This document shows, one piece after another, positions 1-10,402 of a stretch of 64,000 nucleotides of DNA. The position numbers were made by a program, and so were the translations under genes. The DNA is from Neolentinus lepideus HHB14362 ss-1 (lineage: Eukaryota > Basidiomycota > Agaricomycetes > Gloeophyllales > Gloeophyllaceae), in the NCBI GenBank assembly GCA_001632425.1, contig KV425553.1, forward strand, positions 234,263 through 298,262. The letters are read 5' to 3'. The number at the start of each line of letters is the position of its first letter. The first letter of the stretch is position 1. Under the pieces are notes generated by a model. The model had not been told where the DNA came from. It saw only the letters and a list, made by a program, of their open reading frames with translations, and ran no database searches.

Positions 1-717
1 CATGGAAACTGTCAAAGAGATAGGATGTGTCTATAAAAGATATTTGTTATAGGAAAAGAAGGGGGCTCGGTGCATGTCTGTTCATCCAACAACTATTGAC
101 CAGTATTGATGGACCATTTTGACTGCATTTGAAAGACCACTACTATTATAATATCTAAGAACAATTATATATGTCTTTCTGTAATTGTGCGAGCATCACA
201 AAGGGCAGACATCAATAATGCATCTTCAGCCACCCACTTCTATAATTAGTATAGTGGCAAGGTTCGGTTCGTGGGAAGAGTTGTCCAAAAATCTCGGTTG
301 TCCAAACCGTAGTCAACTAGTTCTAAAGTTGACGTGTAAACCGAACCTCGCAGACGCCAACCGGCACAACACTGCTTTTGAGCGCTGCAAATACGCTCTA
401 CTGTAATGATATCTTACTGTACAATCATCTGCATAATTTCACCGTTATTATCGCAATTTGTTTGATCACAGCGGTGATCGATCCCAGGATAGTTGATGCC
501 CGATTGCCACATACCTACGAGCTGGAACTTACCATATCCAAGGGTCGACAACACCGGATGCAGTTAACGACTCGCTAGTCCTACTGGAGATCTGCTTAAC
601 TTGTGATATTTTCACCGGAGGCGCGGAACGCTATGACCCTTCTGCGAGCGACGATGATACATCAACGAGGAAATGTCTATATGACAAAGATCTCACCCAA
701 GTCCCATATCAATGATA
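1..717. other. Intergenic, nothing recognised
   Basis: AT-rich sequence with only short open frames on both strands. None shows a family motif or a convincing splice structure. It lies beyond the 3' end of the membrane-protein gene and may hold its downstream region. Confidence 0.5.
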
Positions 718-2109
718 TCATACATTAGCATCCCGCTCAATAATTGTATGCTCCCTATCAAATTCCAACGACTCTCCATATTCAGGTGGAGGCGCGCTTT
801 CCATCTCCCACAGCAAATTGAGACGTTCTTGTCTGAGTCGCTCCATCTCCGCCTGCATCACTGCGATCTCATTCCTGAGGCGCCTATTTTCTTCACGTGC
901 AGTACTTGTAGTGCGGACGCTTTGTAATCTGGTGGAAGAACTACGAACGGAACCGTGCCTCTGCTGCAATGTAGCGACAGTCCGCTCGTATCTGAGCAGC
1001 TGCCTCTTTATCTCCGCTTCCCTCATGCTTGCCGCAGTAACGGGTCGCGCAAAGGGACTAGGGCGCTGGTGGCCTCCCGGAGAAGTAAGGGACAATGAGT
1101 TGGGGCTGGTACTTGTCGTACTGCCATGCAAGGTATTGAGTCTGACACGCGATTGATTGATCAAGGAGGGGTGGGCAGGCAGTGGCTGATGGGAAATGGA
1201 GGCGTAGAACGGGTTGTTGGCATCTTCGATCCGTTTCGTCTGTCTCCGTCTTCTCAGAAGCCACACGAGTATGACCGCAAGAAGCAGCAATGCAGCGCCG
1301 CCCAAGGTCGCACCTGAAATGATTCCCACGTTGCTAGAACCTCCCCGAGAGGAGGGAACTGCAATAGCTGAACTTGTTGAACTTGTAGAGGATGACGAGC
1401 TTGAGGATGTAATGGGGGACGTGCTCGTATCCCGGAATCTATCAGATGGTCAGACCTTCATAAGCAGCAGGAAAGTGATAGCATCAAGGCTACTCACAAG
1501 TAAGCTGCGTAGTCAAACAACACCAGGGAATCATTGTTTTCTGCCGCAGACATAGTGAATTGATGTAGCCCGTTCGGAATGGAGCTGTTAGAGTAAACCG
1601 ACACATTGTACTGAAACGGAGGTGCGGTCGGGTCTGGAGAATGGGTAAAGGGTGGGCCTACAGTGTCCTCATCCAGAGTAAAGGTCAGAGCCGTAAGAGT
1701 AGTGTATCCTATCTGATTGTCCATGATGCAGTATACATTGAGGGCGCTGCCTAATCAAGAAAGATAAAGGTCGACCAAGGATTGAGACATTCTCAAACAT
1801 ACCCGTGAAGTTGAAGGAGATGGACAACGGTTGTGTATCATTGGAATGGAAGGTTCCATCATGCCAAGATCCTTGGAACGCGGAATTCTTGTCGGGCTGA
1901 GCGAAACAGCCAGGACAACCCTGTCCAGGTGACCATTTGTCTGTGGGACTGTAGGTGGGCATCAAGCCTGTGTATGGATCGCCATCACTGTCATCTATGT
2001 GACGCCAGGTTTGACCACGCACACCCAGAACGACATAGACAGCGAGGAACCGGAGTAGAAGATAGTACCAGGATAGTTGGACCACCCGACCCCTAGGCTC
2101 GAGAGTCAT
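718..2109 (-). CDS. Single-pass membrane protein with Ser/Thr-rich stalk
   Basis: Function unknown. Three exons join well. Exon 1 starts at 2109 with a hydrophobic N-terminus (LLLRFLAVYVVLGV), probably a signal peptide, followed by a Cys-containing extracellular part (GQGCPGCF, FQGSWHDGTF). The frame continues across an intron at about 1751-1802 (FNFTG to SALNVYCIMDNQ) and another at about 1446-1497. Next come a Ser/Thr-rich stalk (TSSSSSSSTSS), a transmembrane helix (GGAALLLLAVILVWLL), an RRRR stop-transfer signal and a cytosolic tail of about 170 residues with a predicted coiled coil (REENRRLRNEIAVMQAEMER). This layout, a beta-type ectodomain with N-glycosylation sites, Ser/Thr stalk, one helix and cytosolic tail, recurs in agaricomycete hypothetical membrane proteins. 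A cell-surface or wall-sensing role is inference only. Confidence 0.75.
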
Positions 2110-4843
2110 AATTCAGTTCGCATAACAAACGCCAAGAGTCGAACGGCCTGGACGTAGGTCGAAACAAAGGTAGGTTGAGACGAAGGATGGATGTCGAAAC
2201 GAGACGTGGATGCTGCGGACAACCTGATGACTGGTAACACTGGTATTCACAGTACGGCTAGAAACGTACTTAATCCGGATCGAGGGCAGGTGTAATATCA
2301 ATATGATGGCTGCCCGGCCTATGAATAGGTAGCCATTGATCTACCAGAATAGTCTTGACGGTGGACTGCAATGAAAGGAAGCGGCTCACCTGCCGGAAAT
2401 TCACACAAGAGCGATGGCTTCATGTATTGGGTCTCAGACTATATGATTGGCCTTTTTCCGTCTGGATGGTCGTACAGAAAGCCAAGGTTCTATGTCACGT
2501 CACGGTCCTTCACTGCAACTCTTGCGGGTGGCGTGAGCCCTGTCCACGTGCCTTAATAGGACCATCACGTGATGTGGAACCGTCAGTACCCAAAAAAACA
2601 AATAAATTTAGTATTTCCTGAATATATAAATTCCCGCATGACAGAATATTTTCCAAAGTAATTATATGGGATATCCATTTTGGTCAGTATATTGCAGCTT
2701 GGCTGGACATAAGTCTGAGCCACTCGTGCGCTCACGCGAACGAGGCAGCTCCTACCAATGACACTACATTCTTAGCACCAGAATCTGTAGATTTGCATCT
2801 GCCTCAGCGCTTCCTTCACCGCCACGTGCGGAATGTCAGGTCTAATGGCAGGCTATACCGACCGAACCCCGTGCACCAGCAGGATGGTACCTCAGAGCGC
2901 ACGCAAGTCGTCGTATTCGCGGCGGAAAGGTCTTCGAGAATAGTGGCACCTCGAGTTCACTGCGTCCGTTGTGGATGTGATCGGTCCTTGACATGAGGTG
3001 AAAGTATCTTGTTACTGAGAGTTACAACATTGAAATGAGCGGCACCAAGGATAAGTAGTAACAAGAGCAAGCACTGTGCCATTGGGCCAGAGACGTTAGT
3101 GAGGAGCGGTGCATTTTTTTGCCAGGACAGACCACGCCTGTGCTGGTCTCAGACAGTAGAGCGAAAAACATGTACGTCCACGAAAAGTGGAACTGATGGG
3201 GGGTGCAGCATGCATGTAAGGGAAGACTGCTGCAATCGTTCTGGACAAAGGAACGGAGCAATCGACGTTGGGAATAGCATAAGCGACACAATGAACGAAG
3301 AACCGGTAGGAGGCATGGGACGTACAGCAGTCCATCGCTGACGCTACTTTAGAAGACCAGTCCCACATTGATGAAGCGATAACTGGCTAGAAATTATAAG
3401 TAAGAATGGACAGCAACCGTGCATTCAATCCGAGTGGTCTGGTGACGCTATAACCAGTTCAGACACCAAGCACTCGCCGTTCTTAATTAGCGTTGACTGC
3501 GAGAATCTATCGCGAACCATGACCCTAGATTGCATCACTCAGGAACAGACTAGGATATTGAGACATCTGCCTGGTAAGGCTGCCGCAGATTGTTTAAAAC
3601 TGAGGTCTACTCCACACTGATGCATAGGCTTAGCAACCAGCAACGAGAATCTGTCAGCATAAAAGGCCGCGGCCGCGACGAATGTGGACTCGGCTTACCC
3701 ACTGGGTAATACCTCGAGGCACGCGCCTTGGCTTCGGGTATCCCAAGGATAGCAGGCCTTCACACAGAGGAGGCGAAAGGACGCGCGAAGGCAGTGATTC
3801 CTGAAATAGCCATCAATAACTGCTGCACTGTACGCAGGAAATGGACCTGGATGCAGAAAAATATGTCATATTGCGCGCTAAAGACTCGACAAGAGGTTCA
3901 GACGGTTTGCGCAGAGGTGCTTTCAGAAGTCCAGAGGCCCCGGAAGGAGTACTTCATCCAGCAAAGACCAATGTCCTTGGTAAGATAATTCGGTTTCGGT
4001 AAATGGTGTCCACCGAGGCCGAGGTGATTGATAGCTGCCACTAGAGTCACTTTCACCGGAAAGTGAGAAAGCGACATTGCGAGCCGAAGGTTGGCGCCCC
4101 TGCTTGTTATCAGATTAGGACCCTTCTCCATGTTCATAAGCGAGGGGTGAAATATCAGTTGGCCAATCGAATGCAGAGTTATCCTGAAGCAGTTTATGGG
4201 CGCAGCACTCGCGTAGACAGGCCTCTTATCAAGACAGAGGACTTCCAAGGTGGTATGTCGGATCAGTCTAGACGCCCACGAGTGATTATAGTGTGTAAGC
4301 TGGTCCAAGTGGCCGTGCAGCTGCTAGCGTCATCACGCGATAGGATTTGTGTACCCTGTGTCAGACGGGGCCTCGTAGAATGAAACGATGCGACCTCCTG
4401 GCCAGAGGAGGGAATGCGTTTGCTCAGCGACCACGTCTGCTCAGCGGACGTCTGCAGGGCATTTGGCGGGCGGTAGTGCTTGGGTGGGCGGCGAGAAGCC
4501 GTCCCGGCCAGGCTCGGCATGGGCCCGGGAAAGGAGATTATTCCCACACTGTAATGTGAGCTCGCCACAGACCCGAGACGCGATGGCGCGAAATAGTCAG
4601 CAGTGTAGACCTAAGGTAATAAGCTTGTCCACCGCCCATATACGACTCCGACCGCGGTGCCCCTCTATCATTATTCTAATCTTCTGCTTTTTCCCTTTCC
4701 TTGTTCGGCCTGGTCGATCTTTGGCGTCCACGGGCACGAGTCCTACTGATTTCTAAGACACCGCATATCTCAGCTCTAATCCTGGCTGTGCATCCCAACC
4801 ACCCCCTCTCCTGCTCACGCTCTCTGCCTCCATCGAAGCGATC
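2110..4843. other. 2.7-kb stretch without a recognisable gene
   Basis: Several 60-136-codon open frames exist on both strands, but none carries a known motif and they overlap one another in different frames, as expected by chance. The part near 2110-2650 is the likely promoter of the membrane-protein gene. The part near 4560-4840 is the likely promoter of the DsbA-like gene. Confidence 0.5.
2544..2573. promoter_or_regulatory. Paired CACGTG (E-box) motifs
   Basis: CACGTG cores occur at 2544-2549 and 2567-2572, the second inside the perfect palindrome ATCACGTGAT. They lie about 440 bp upstream of the membrane-protein start at 2109. CACGTG is bound by bHLH factors of the Cbf1/Pho4 type in fungi. 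Regulation of this gene by such a factor is inference. Confidence 0.3.
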
Positions 4844-5933
4844 ATGGCTGCGACGAAGGTCATAAAGCTCGTAGTCATCTCCGATGTTGTAAGTGTTCCC
4901 GCTCTGCATCGGTTTCCCCGAGAACTAGGACGTTAACCTCGCTGGATGACGTTTAGATCTGCCCATGGTGCTACATTGGCCAGAAGGAATTGCTAGCTGC
5001 CATCGACCAAATGGCGTCGATCCCGAACCTCTGCCCCGTCAAATTCGACGTCGAGTTCCGGCCCTTCCGTCTGCTCACCTCCCTCAAAGACAACGATCCC
5101 CCAGTTGATAAGGAGACGTGGTATGCGCAACGGTTCGGTAAGGACAAGTACGAGAACATCCAAAAGATGGTCGGTGTGCGGGCGAAGAAGGTCGGAGTGA
5201 ACATGTGAGTGCGGTCTCGTTGCAGGTCAGAGCTCCCGGCGTCCGGCGGCGGACACTGGGCTGGGACCATCAGTAGGCCAAGTGCCATCGGATGTATTTA
5301 GCTGCGGTAGATGCAGAATGATTTATCCGCACCGACACGCCCGCTGGTTGATTCCCCGGTGTGGACCTCTGTGAGCTGGTTACTGATAGGCTCCTATCGT
5401 CAGCTCCTGGGGCGGCTTGTTGTCACAGTCGACGCTCGCCCATCGGCTGCTGCAGAAAGCGTGGAAGGATGGCGGGCAGAAGCTCCAACAGCCTCTCCTC
5501 ACGGCCATATTCAAGGCGTTCCTGGAAGATGAGAAGGATATTGGCGATAAGGAGGTGTTGGCGGAGTGTGCCGCGGAGGCGGGCTCTTTTACGAAGGAGG
5601 AGGTGCGCTTTCCCTGCTAGTCTGGCACGATGCATCACCGCTGACGAGTGCTCTCTGTTCCAGGCTATCAAGTTCCTTGAGACGGACGAGGGCCTTGCGG
5701 AAGTAGACTCTATGATCGCGGATACGAGAGCAAAAGGTATCACCGGCGTGCCTTTCACAATCATCGATGGAAAGTGGGCTGTGAGCGGTGGTCAGACGGC
5801 GGATGTATATGTTCAGGTATGTGACGAGTTGCATGCTTGTTTGCGACAGTTCCTTATAGCGTTACAGATCTTCACAAAGTTGGCGTCGTTGGAGATCCCA
5901 ACCCCCACGGGCACGCCTGCTCCCTCAAAGTAA
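4844..5933 (+). CDS. DsbA/FrnE-like thioredoxin-fold oxidoreductase
   Basis: Five exons. Exon 1 starts MAATKVIKLVVISDV and the second exon continues ICPWCYIGQKEL, which gives the thioredoxin-fold active site C-P-W-C right after the first beta strand, as in FrnE/2-hydroxychromene-carboxylate isomerase-like DsbA proteins. Family markers follow: FRPFRL, the GVN-ISWGG junction across a long intron (about 5205-5400), STLAHRLLQKAW, the helical insert and GITGVPFTIIDGKWAVSGGQ with the cis-Pro (GVP). It ends IFTKLASLE..APSK and a TAA stop. There is no signal peptide, so a cytosolic thiol-disulfide or glutathione-linked role is likely. Size is about 235 residues, normal for the family. The substrate cannot be told. 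Confidence 0.85.
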
Positions 5934-6659
5934 CCGGGTTACTCCTCTCTTCTCATATGTTTTGGACCTCCTTGACATAATCGTCTGCATACCTACACTC
6001 GATACTGGAGCAAGAATTTATTCACCCCATGCTCGGCCTTGTATATATGGATCACTGTAACGTCGCATGTTGACAGGGTTATTTCTTTCCTTGCAATATT
6101 GTTTTTTTAGTCTCCCTCTCGTTTCCCCAGTTTGTTCACTTAGGCTGTCTTAGTATTTACACCACTCGTCTTTCATTGTAATCCAATTCGGATGAGTTGA
6201 CTGGGTATGTTCGAAGTTCGTGTTCATCGTCAAGCCTGAGACGCCCGTGGGTTGTCCTTGCAAATTCATGGGAGCATCTGGATTTCCTTGTATCGTGCGT
6301 AGCCATCTCATCGCCCTCGTCATGCCCCTAACTATCATAGGCAAGTGCAGGAGCATAACATGAGAGGTGATGCATGGTTTCCACCAGCGCGTGAGTTTTG
6401 CCACTTTGCCACCTCCACTAGCCCCTATCTACAAGTCGATCGTCAACCGCTGGATGATGATCAAGGCTTCCAGTGTAACCTTCAACTAGAGTGAAAAGAT
6501 ACTGGCAGGGCATGCGGAATATTTGTATGATGAAACTAGAGGTCTGTATACGTGACGATCTTGCCGTGGCCAGGGTAAGCTGCTGCATAGCCTGGGCTCT
6601 ATTGAAAGGCTCGCGAAAGACGAACGACCACCGTGACATTTGTAACACGCAGTCCCATG
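5934..6659. other. Intergenic, 3' end of DsbA-like gene
   Basis: AT-rich just after the stop codon (T-rich tracts near 6085-6110), consistent with a 3' UTR and polyadenylation region. No gene is recognisable, and the open frames on the minus strand here show no family signal. Confidence 0.5.
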
Positions 6660-6676
6660 TGACGTCACCAGCCAAT
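6660..6676. promoter_or_regulatory. CRE-like palindrome plus CCAAT box
   Basis: The octamer TGACGTCA (6660-6667) is followed 4 bp later by CCAAT (6672-6676), 42 bp before the first ATG of the Rieske-AIF gene. TGACGTCA is the classical CREB/ATF-type bZIP site and CCAAT is bound by the HAP complex, which controls many mitochondrial genes in fungi. The match to a mitochondrial oxidoreductase is suggestive. Use in vivo is inference. Confidence 0.45.
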
Positions 6677-6717
6677 CAGGTCGCCCTCATAACCCAGGAC
6701 AGACGCGCCCAACCTGT

Positions 6718-9210
6718 ATGCGCCCTGCCCTCCTCCGCCTCGCCCGCCCACTCAAGCCCGCCCTCGCAGCCAGAGCCATGTCCCTCAAGACCGTCGCCGT
6801 CCTCGACCAGGCCGACCTCCAAGATGGCCAGATGTGCGTCCTGCCATGTCCCAGCCCGCTGCACCACTCACACCGCACACAGGAAAGAAGTCGACTTTGA
6901 AAAGGGCAAAGTCCTGCTCTCCAGAATCGGCGACAACGTCTTCGCAACCTCCGCATTCTGCACCCACTACGGCGCCCCCCTCGCAAAGGGCGTCCTCACC
7001 GCAGACGGCCGCGTCGTCTGTCCCTGGCACGGCGGTGCGTCTCACCCCATTCTTGCTACCACCACCTCACACCCACCCACCCAGCCTGCTTCAACGTCCG
7101 CACCGGCGACATCGAAGACGCCCCCGCCCCCGACGCCATCCACGCCTTCAACACCCACCTCTCCGACGGCAAGATCTTCGTCACCGCCGACCCCGCCCGC
7201 GTCACCCCCGCCGCAAAGTCCCGGCCCCCCAAGCTCCTCGCAAGCGGCTTCGAGGGCATCGCCGGCGGCACCGCCAAGCACGGCGTCCTCATCGTCGGCG
7301 GCGGCAGCGGCGGCTTCCAGACCGTCGAGAGCCTCCGCGAGGTGAGTGTATGCGCGCGCCTCTAGCAATCGCGACTGACGCAATGCAGCACGGGTACAAA
7401 GGCCCGATCACGATGATCTCCAAGGAGCCGCACGCGCCCATCGACAGGTGCGGGGCGCGGCCGGGTGTGTATATGCGTACTGATGAGTGAGACAGGACGA
7501 AGCTCAGCAAGGCGCTCGTCACCGACGCGTCCAAGCTCGAGTGGCGCTCCCCCGCGGACCTCAAGATCAAGTACGGCCTGAGCATGCGGACGGGGACCGT
7601 GAGCTTTCTCTCTCTCTCCCCACACCCGAGATCTCACTGCCCTGCAGGAAGTTACTGCCGTCGACACCGCTGCGAAGACTGTGACGCTCTCCACGAGGGA
7701 GAACCTCGAGTACGACACGCTCGTCCTCGCATCGGGCGGGGCGCCGCGGAAGCTGCCTGTGGAGGGGGCGGATCTGAGGGGGGTTTATACGTTGCGGAGT
7801 GTGCAGGACGCTGTTGCGATTGATAAAGGTGCGTCCAGCCAACTCCAGCCTTACCCTCACCCTTTCCTCTCGAGGCTCATAGCTTGTAACTTGCAGCGTG
7901 CCAGGAGGGCAAGCGCCTCGTCGTGATCGGGAGCTCGTTTATTGGCATGGAGCTCGTGGTGGCGGTGGCGAAGAGGAAGTTGGGGGGAATTGATGTGGTG
8001 GGGACGGATGAGGTGCCGTTTGAGAGTGTGCTGGGGAAAGAGGTGGGCGCGGGGTTGATGAAGGTGGGTGGGTTTTGTGCGTTGAATGGGGCTGTGATCT
8101 GCTCTGGGGTGTCTTCTTTTTGCCTTCGGGTCTTTGCCTCTGTGTCCTTCGTTTTCGTTCCCAATCTTCTGTTCCTCCTCGTTGGTTCTGTTGATTGACG
8201 TGCTTTGCAGTTCCACAAGTCGCAGGGCGTCAAGTTCCACATGGGGAGCTCTGTGGAGAAGCTCGTGCCGTCGGACGCGGACGCGGGGGCGGTGGGGGGC
8301 GTGGTGGCGAACGGGGAGGTGATACCAGCGGATGTGGTGGTGATGGGGGTGGGGGTGGCGCCTGCGACGGAGTATTTGACGGCGCCGGGGTCGGTTGGGT
8401 TTAAAGTAGGTGGAAATGTGGAGAAGGGGGGTGCGGTGCTTGTGGATGAGTATTTGAGGGTGAGGGGGGTGGAGGATGTTTATGCTGTTGGGGATATTGC
8501 GGCGTGGCCGGTGCATGGGACGGGGGAGGTGAGGAGGATTGAGCATTGGAATGTGAGTGGTTGGGTTTTTTTGGGGGTTGGTGGGGAGAAGGGATGGTTG
8601 GGGAGGTGCTGATGTTGATTTGGTGGACAGGTTGCGGGGAACCATGGGCGCGCGGTGGGGAAGACGATTGCGGGGGATGCGCAGCCGTTTGTGAAGGTTC
8701 CGGTGTTTTGGAGCGCGCGTGAGTGTTGTGTGGCTTTCTTTTGTGATATGTGAGTGGGTGGTTGACGCGGGGTGGTTTCGGTAGAGGGTCAGCAGCTGCG
8801 GTATGTGGGCGTGGGCGCGGGGTTTGAGGATGTGATTGTGAAGGGGGATCCGGGCGAGATGAAGGTGCGGACGTTTGTGAGGTGTTTTGGGTGTGTTTGC
8901 TGACCTTGGGATGGGGTGGTAGTTTGTCGCGTATTATGTGAAGGGAGGGAAGATTGTTGCTGTTGCTAGGTACGTGGAGTGTCGCTTGGAAGGCGAGAGC
9001 TGATGAGGGTGTAGTATGCAAGCGGACCCTGTTGTGAGCAAGGCGAGTGAGTTGATGAGGTTGGGGTTGATGCCGAGTGCGGAGGAGGTTAGGGCGGGGA
9101 AGGTGAGTGTTTTTTTTGCTCATGAAGGAGTGAGGGGTGTTGATGGGGGATAGGATTTGTTGGGGATTGATATTTCGACGGAGGGGGCGAGGGCGCGGGT
9201 GGGTGCGTAG
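6718..9210 (+). CDS. Rieske-domain apoptosis-inducing-factor-like (AIFM3-type) oxidoreductase
   Basis: About ten exons in GC-rich sequence. The ATG at 6718 adds an Arg/Ala/Leu-rich leader ([19 protein letters not shown]) that looks like a mitochondrial presequence. A second in-frame ATG at 6778 gives a form without it. A Rieske [2Fe-2S] domain follows ([14 protein letters not shown] and VVCPWHGACF, i.e. C-x-H..C-x-x-H). Then comes a pyridine-nucleotide-disulfide oxidoreductase module: FAD Rossmann motif [24 protein letters not shown] motif [12 protein letters not shown], and YAVGDIA with the FAD-binding Asp. A C-terminal reductase domain ([32 protein letters not shown]) ends ARVGA-TAG. The family includes human AIFM3/AIFL and NAD(P)H-dependent ferredoxin or rubredoxin reductases. 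The electron acceptor and any death role are unknown. An exceptionally GC/GT-rich coding strand produces long antisense open frames that are not genes. Confidence 0.9.
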
Positions 9211-9469
9211 AGGTGGAGAGCAGGATTTTAGAGGGGAGTGCTGACCGAGGAGGATATCAATCGTGAGAGGAGGGAAGAGGAACCAAACACGAAATGTAAT
9301 AATGAAGCAAGCAAGGCATTCGGCATGTATAATAGGAATTGTTGTATTGATATGATTTTCGTCGGTTCGGGAGGTGTGGGACGTTGTGGGTGACGGTTTT
9401 GGATTTGTTTGGGCTGTGGCCACACGGTGCACTGCATTATTCGTTTCTAACTCAGCCACGGTGAACATT
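9211..9469. other. 3' flank of Rieske-AIF gene
   Basis: Short 3' region before the ACC-deaminase repeat units begin at about 9470. No gene is seen. Confidence 0.5.
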
Positions 9470-10402
9470 GCTCAACTAGTGTAGAAATGAAGTATCGCCC
9501 AAGTATGAAGGTTGAACATGATGCATATGGCTCAGGCTGGATGGGGAGCAACAGGAAGGACGCACCAAGAATCTCTCCTGCACAGTGTGCCGATCCAAAT
9601 CTATTGCGCACTAATAAGGAGAATCTACTGTAGATGCAGATTCTCCTTGTTAGTGATCAGTAGGCTTTGATCGGCATTCAACTGAGGTTCTTGGTGCGTC
9701 CTTCTTGTTGTTCGTCTCTACGCTAGCAGCAATTGACTGTGGATATGACAGTTTGGCCTCTTGCAGGTGCAGTGTCTACTGTCTGCCACGCGGAGGTGTG
9801 GGCGAAAAGAGAGACTGCGTTTCGGGGGAACAAGGTGCGTGTCGGCGTCCGTTCTTCTCCACCAAGTTGATGAGCCTGGCGGGTGGGTGTGCGTTTCGAT
9901 CGGGGACGTGCAGAGGGGCCACGAGTCGTGTTCTACTCTGTACATGTTGCGGTTAAGATGGTGGATCGATTCTCTGCTAGAGAAGCTCACGCGGGGGTAT
10001 AGACGGGGACCATCCTACTCTCGCGGCGACGTCTGTTTCAACTCAGAGGGCTTCCACATCGGGCCCAAGGCATTGCTGGACGCTGCAGTCAGGAAACTCG
10101 AGGACATGCGCGCAAAGATCCGTGAGGCTGCCCGGCTTCGTGTCTTTATGTCGCCCGCTCTGACGCTTTTGTAAGTCGTACTGGATCCCTGCAGGAGTGT
10201 CCCTCTACCCGCACCCAAAGTTTTGGTGCGTCACCTTACCTCGTCTCCTCAGAGACTTTATATCTAAAATTACGATACTGTATTATCACAACGAACAGTT
10301 GATTTTGTTGTTGAGCTGATTGAGCAGTGAAAGGGCCTGGAGCTGTTCTTCGACACTATTGTTGTGTGCTCGGTTACAGGGTCGTTGCACGCTGTGATTG
10401 TT
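9470..10402 (+). pseudogene. ACC-deaminase relic, 5' partial tandem copy
   Basis: This is the first of two head-to-tail homologous units; the second begins at 10403. Shared tracts include GCTAGCAGCAATTGA, the AAAAGAGAG-ACTGC segment coding for the remains of the KREDC motif, the ACTCAGAGGGCTTCCACATCGG block (GFHIG), CATGCGCGCAAAGATCCGTGA and TTACAGGGTCG (TGS). In this copy the KRED segment has an internal deletion, several stops and frameshifts interrupt the frame, and the homology ends just after the Ser-Val-Thr-Gly-Ser motif, where unit 2 starts. It cannot make a full enzyme. The parent family is 1-aminocyclopropane-1-carboxylate deaminase, a PLP enzyme that cleaves the ethylene precursor. 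Confidence 0.75.
9552..9707. repeat. 156-bp imperfect inverted repeat (fold-back hairpin)
   Basis: The outer arms CAGGAAGGACGCACCAAGAA (9552-9571) and its reverse complement at 9688-9707 differ by one base. Inner arms also pair: TGCCGATCCAAA with CTTTGATCGGCA, and CTAATAAGGAGAATCT (9611-9626) with AGATTCTCCTTGTTAG (9638-9653) around a central loop of about 11 bases. The element lies inside the first ACC-deaminase unit. The second unit has only the right-arm sequence at the matching place. It may be a small MITE or a fold-back duplication made during the tandem event. Confidence 0.75.

Noticed and set aside
6491..7345. 284-codon plus-strand open frame starting in the Rieske-AIF promoter
   Set aside because: It runs in the wrong frame through the Rieske exons and turns into Pro/Ser/Thr low complexity. 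The true frame has the Rieske ligands.
7857..8645. 262-codon minus-strand open frame rich in His, Pro and Arg
   Set aside because: Another antisense shadow of the Rieske-AIF gene; it crosses its introns and shows no domain.
8401..9468. 355-codon open frame on the minus strand, rich in Pro, His, Ser and Thr
   Set aside because: It is the exact antisense of the Rieske-AIF exons, whose G/T-biased coding strand makes long open frames on the other strand. It has no motif and an abnormal composition.
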